From Cellulomonas sp. 73-92 (GTDB lineage Bacteria; Actinomycetota; Actinomycetes; Actinomycetales; Cellulomonadaceae), in NCBI RefSeq assembly GCF_001898175.1, contig NZ_MKTH01000013.1:499051-563050 (forward strand): DNA of 64,000 nt, read 5' to 3'. Positions 63,676-64,000 of this stretch are shown piece by piece. The translations under genes and the position numbers were made by a program. The notes under the pieces were generated by a model. It was not told where the DNA came from. It made no database searches and saw only the letters and a list, made by a program, of their open reading frames with translations. Positions within the stretch are counted from its first letter, which is position 1; every line of letters begins with the position of its first letter.

Positions 63676-64000
63676 GAGCCGGCCTCCACCGCGAGCTGGG
63701 ACTCCGCGATCTCGCGGTAGGTCTCGTTGGTCTCCAGCAGCTCGGCGTGCGTGCCGATGCCGGCGATGCGGCCGTCCTCGAGGACGAGGATCGCGTCCGC
63801 GTCCGTGACGGTCGAGACGCGCTGGGCGACGACGACCTTGGTGACCTCGGGCAGCTCCCGCCACAGCGCTTGTCTCAGCCGGGCATCGGTGGCGAGGTCG
63901 AGCGCCGAGAACGAGTCGTCGAAGATCAGCACCGCCGGCCGGCGCAGGATCGCCCGTGCGATCGCCAGCCGCTGCCGCTGCCCGCCGGAGACGTTGGTGC
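63672..64000 (-). CDS. ABC exporter subunit, C-terminal part (runs off the window)
   Basis: The last 108 residues of an ABC ATPase: signature VSGGQRQRLAIARA, then Walker B LIFDDSFSALD, where the catalytic Glu is replaced by Asp. The QRVSTVTDADAILVLEDG segment (Gln where the switch His is usual) follows. Such degenerate sites mark one half of heterodimeric exporters (TmrAB/BmrCD type). The N-terminal part, with membrane helices and Walker A, lies beyond 64000. Confidence 0.9.
   Translation of the reverse strand, partial: TNVSGGQRQRLAIARAILRRPAVLIFDDSFSALDLATDARLRQALWRELPEVTKVVVAQRVSTVTDADAILVLEDGRIAGIGTHAELLETNETYREIAESQLAVEAGS

Overview
This 64 kb window is GC-rich (low seventies percent by eye) chromosomal DNA with actinobacterial hallmarks: dnaK-grpE-dnaJ-hspR under HAIR elements, two clpP genes beside a ClgR-like regulator, nrdHIEF, an LLM-class flavin oxidoreductase, many GTG starts, 1 to 4 bp gene overlaps and frequent leaderless promoters. 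A GH51 arabinofuranosidase, an S53 peptidase and a pyruvate:ferredoxin oxidoreductase-like enzyme suggest a facultatively anaerobic, polysaccharide-degrading member of the Micrococcales, perhaps Cellulomonadaceae. That placement is inference. I see no phage, IS element or CRISPR array.

Layout. 0.1-8.0 kb: a 1661-residue PFOR-like multidomain enzyme coupled to a fused NfnB-NfnA-like flavoprotein. 8.1-13 kb: small genes (NifX-like, YgjV-like membrane protein, Nudix), then a ClgR-like regulator converging on a clpP pair whose second member has lost two of three catalytic residues, then an MFS exporter. 13-16.4 kb: GH51, an esterase and an MBL-fold hydrolase. 16.4-20.5 kb: the HspR-controlled chaperone operon. 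20.5-32.8 kb: an apparent peptidoglycan-recycling island with a peptide-type ABC importer, MurQ, AnmK, a dipeptide epimerase and a serine hydrolase, divergent from an RpiR/MurR-type regulator. 32.9-34.7 kb: a divergent FtsH-like AAA protease. 35-39.2 kb: nrdHIEF behind paired NrdR boxes, with nrdE disrupted by an inferred 61-bp deletion.

39.2-42 kb: a flavocytochrome-like reductase, an FMN-binding protein and ApbE, a likely extracytosolic flavin electron-transfer set. 42-46 kb: a phosphotransferase, a degenerate GGDEF protein, and divergent from it an ECF sigma factor fused to an anti-sigma zinc motif, membrane helices and an ectodomain. 46-53.5 kb: upp, tadA, a sirtuin, tRNA-Ser(CGA), an oxidoreductase, a VOC protein, a septum-formation-like protein, a GT87-like enzyme and a uracil permease. 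53.5-58.6 kb: a LytR_C-type protein, small conserved genes, a membrane protein with a GntR/YtrA-type regulator, and SRPBCC, VOC and PPOX-fold genes. 58.7-64 kb: an S53 peptidase lacking a propeptide, an LLM oxidoreductase, a GNAT enzyme and a heterodimeric ABC exporter cut by the window edge, with a one-base frameshift at the end of one subunit.

Two frame disruptions (nrdE near 36600 and the ABC gene near 61737) sit in otherwise intact genes. They could be real recent mutations or sequence errors; raw reads would decide. All family assignments rest on motifs I could read, not on database searches.
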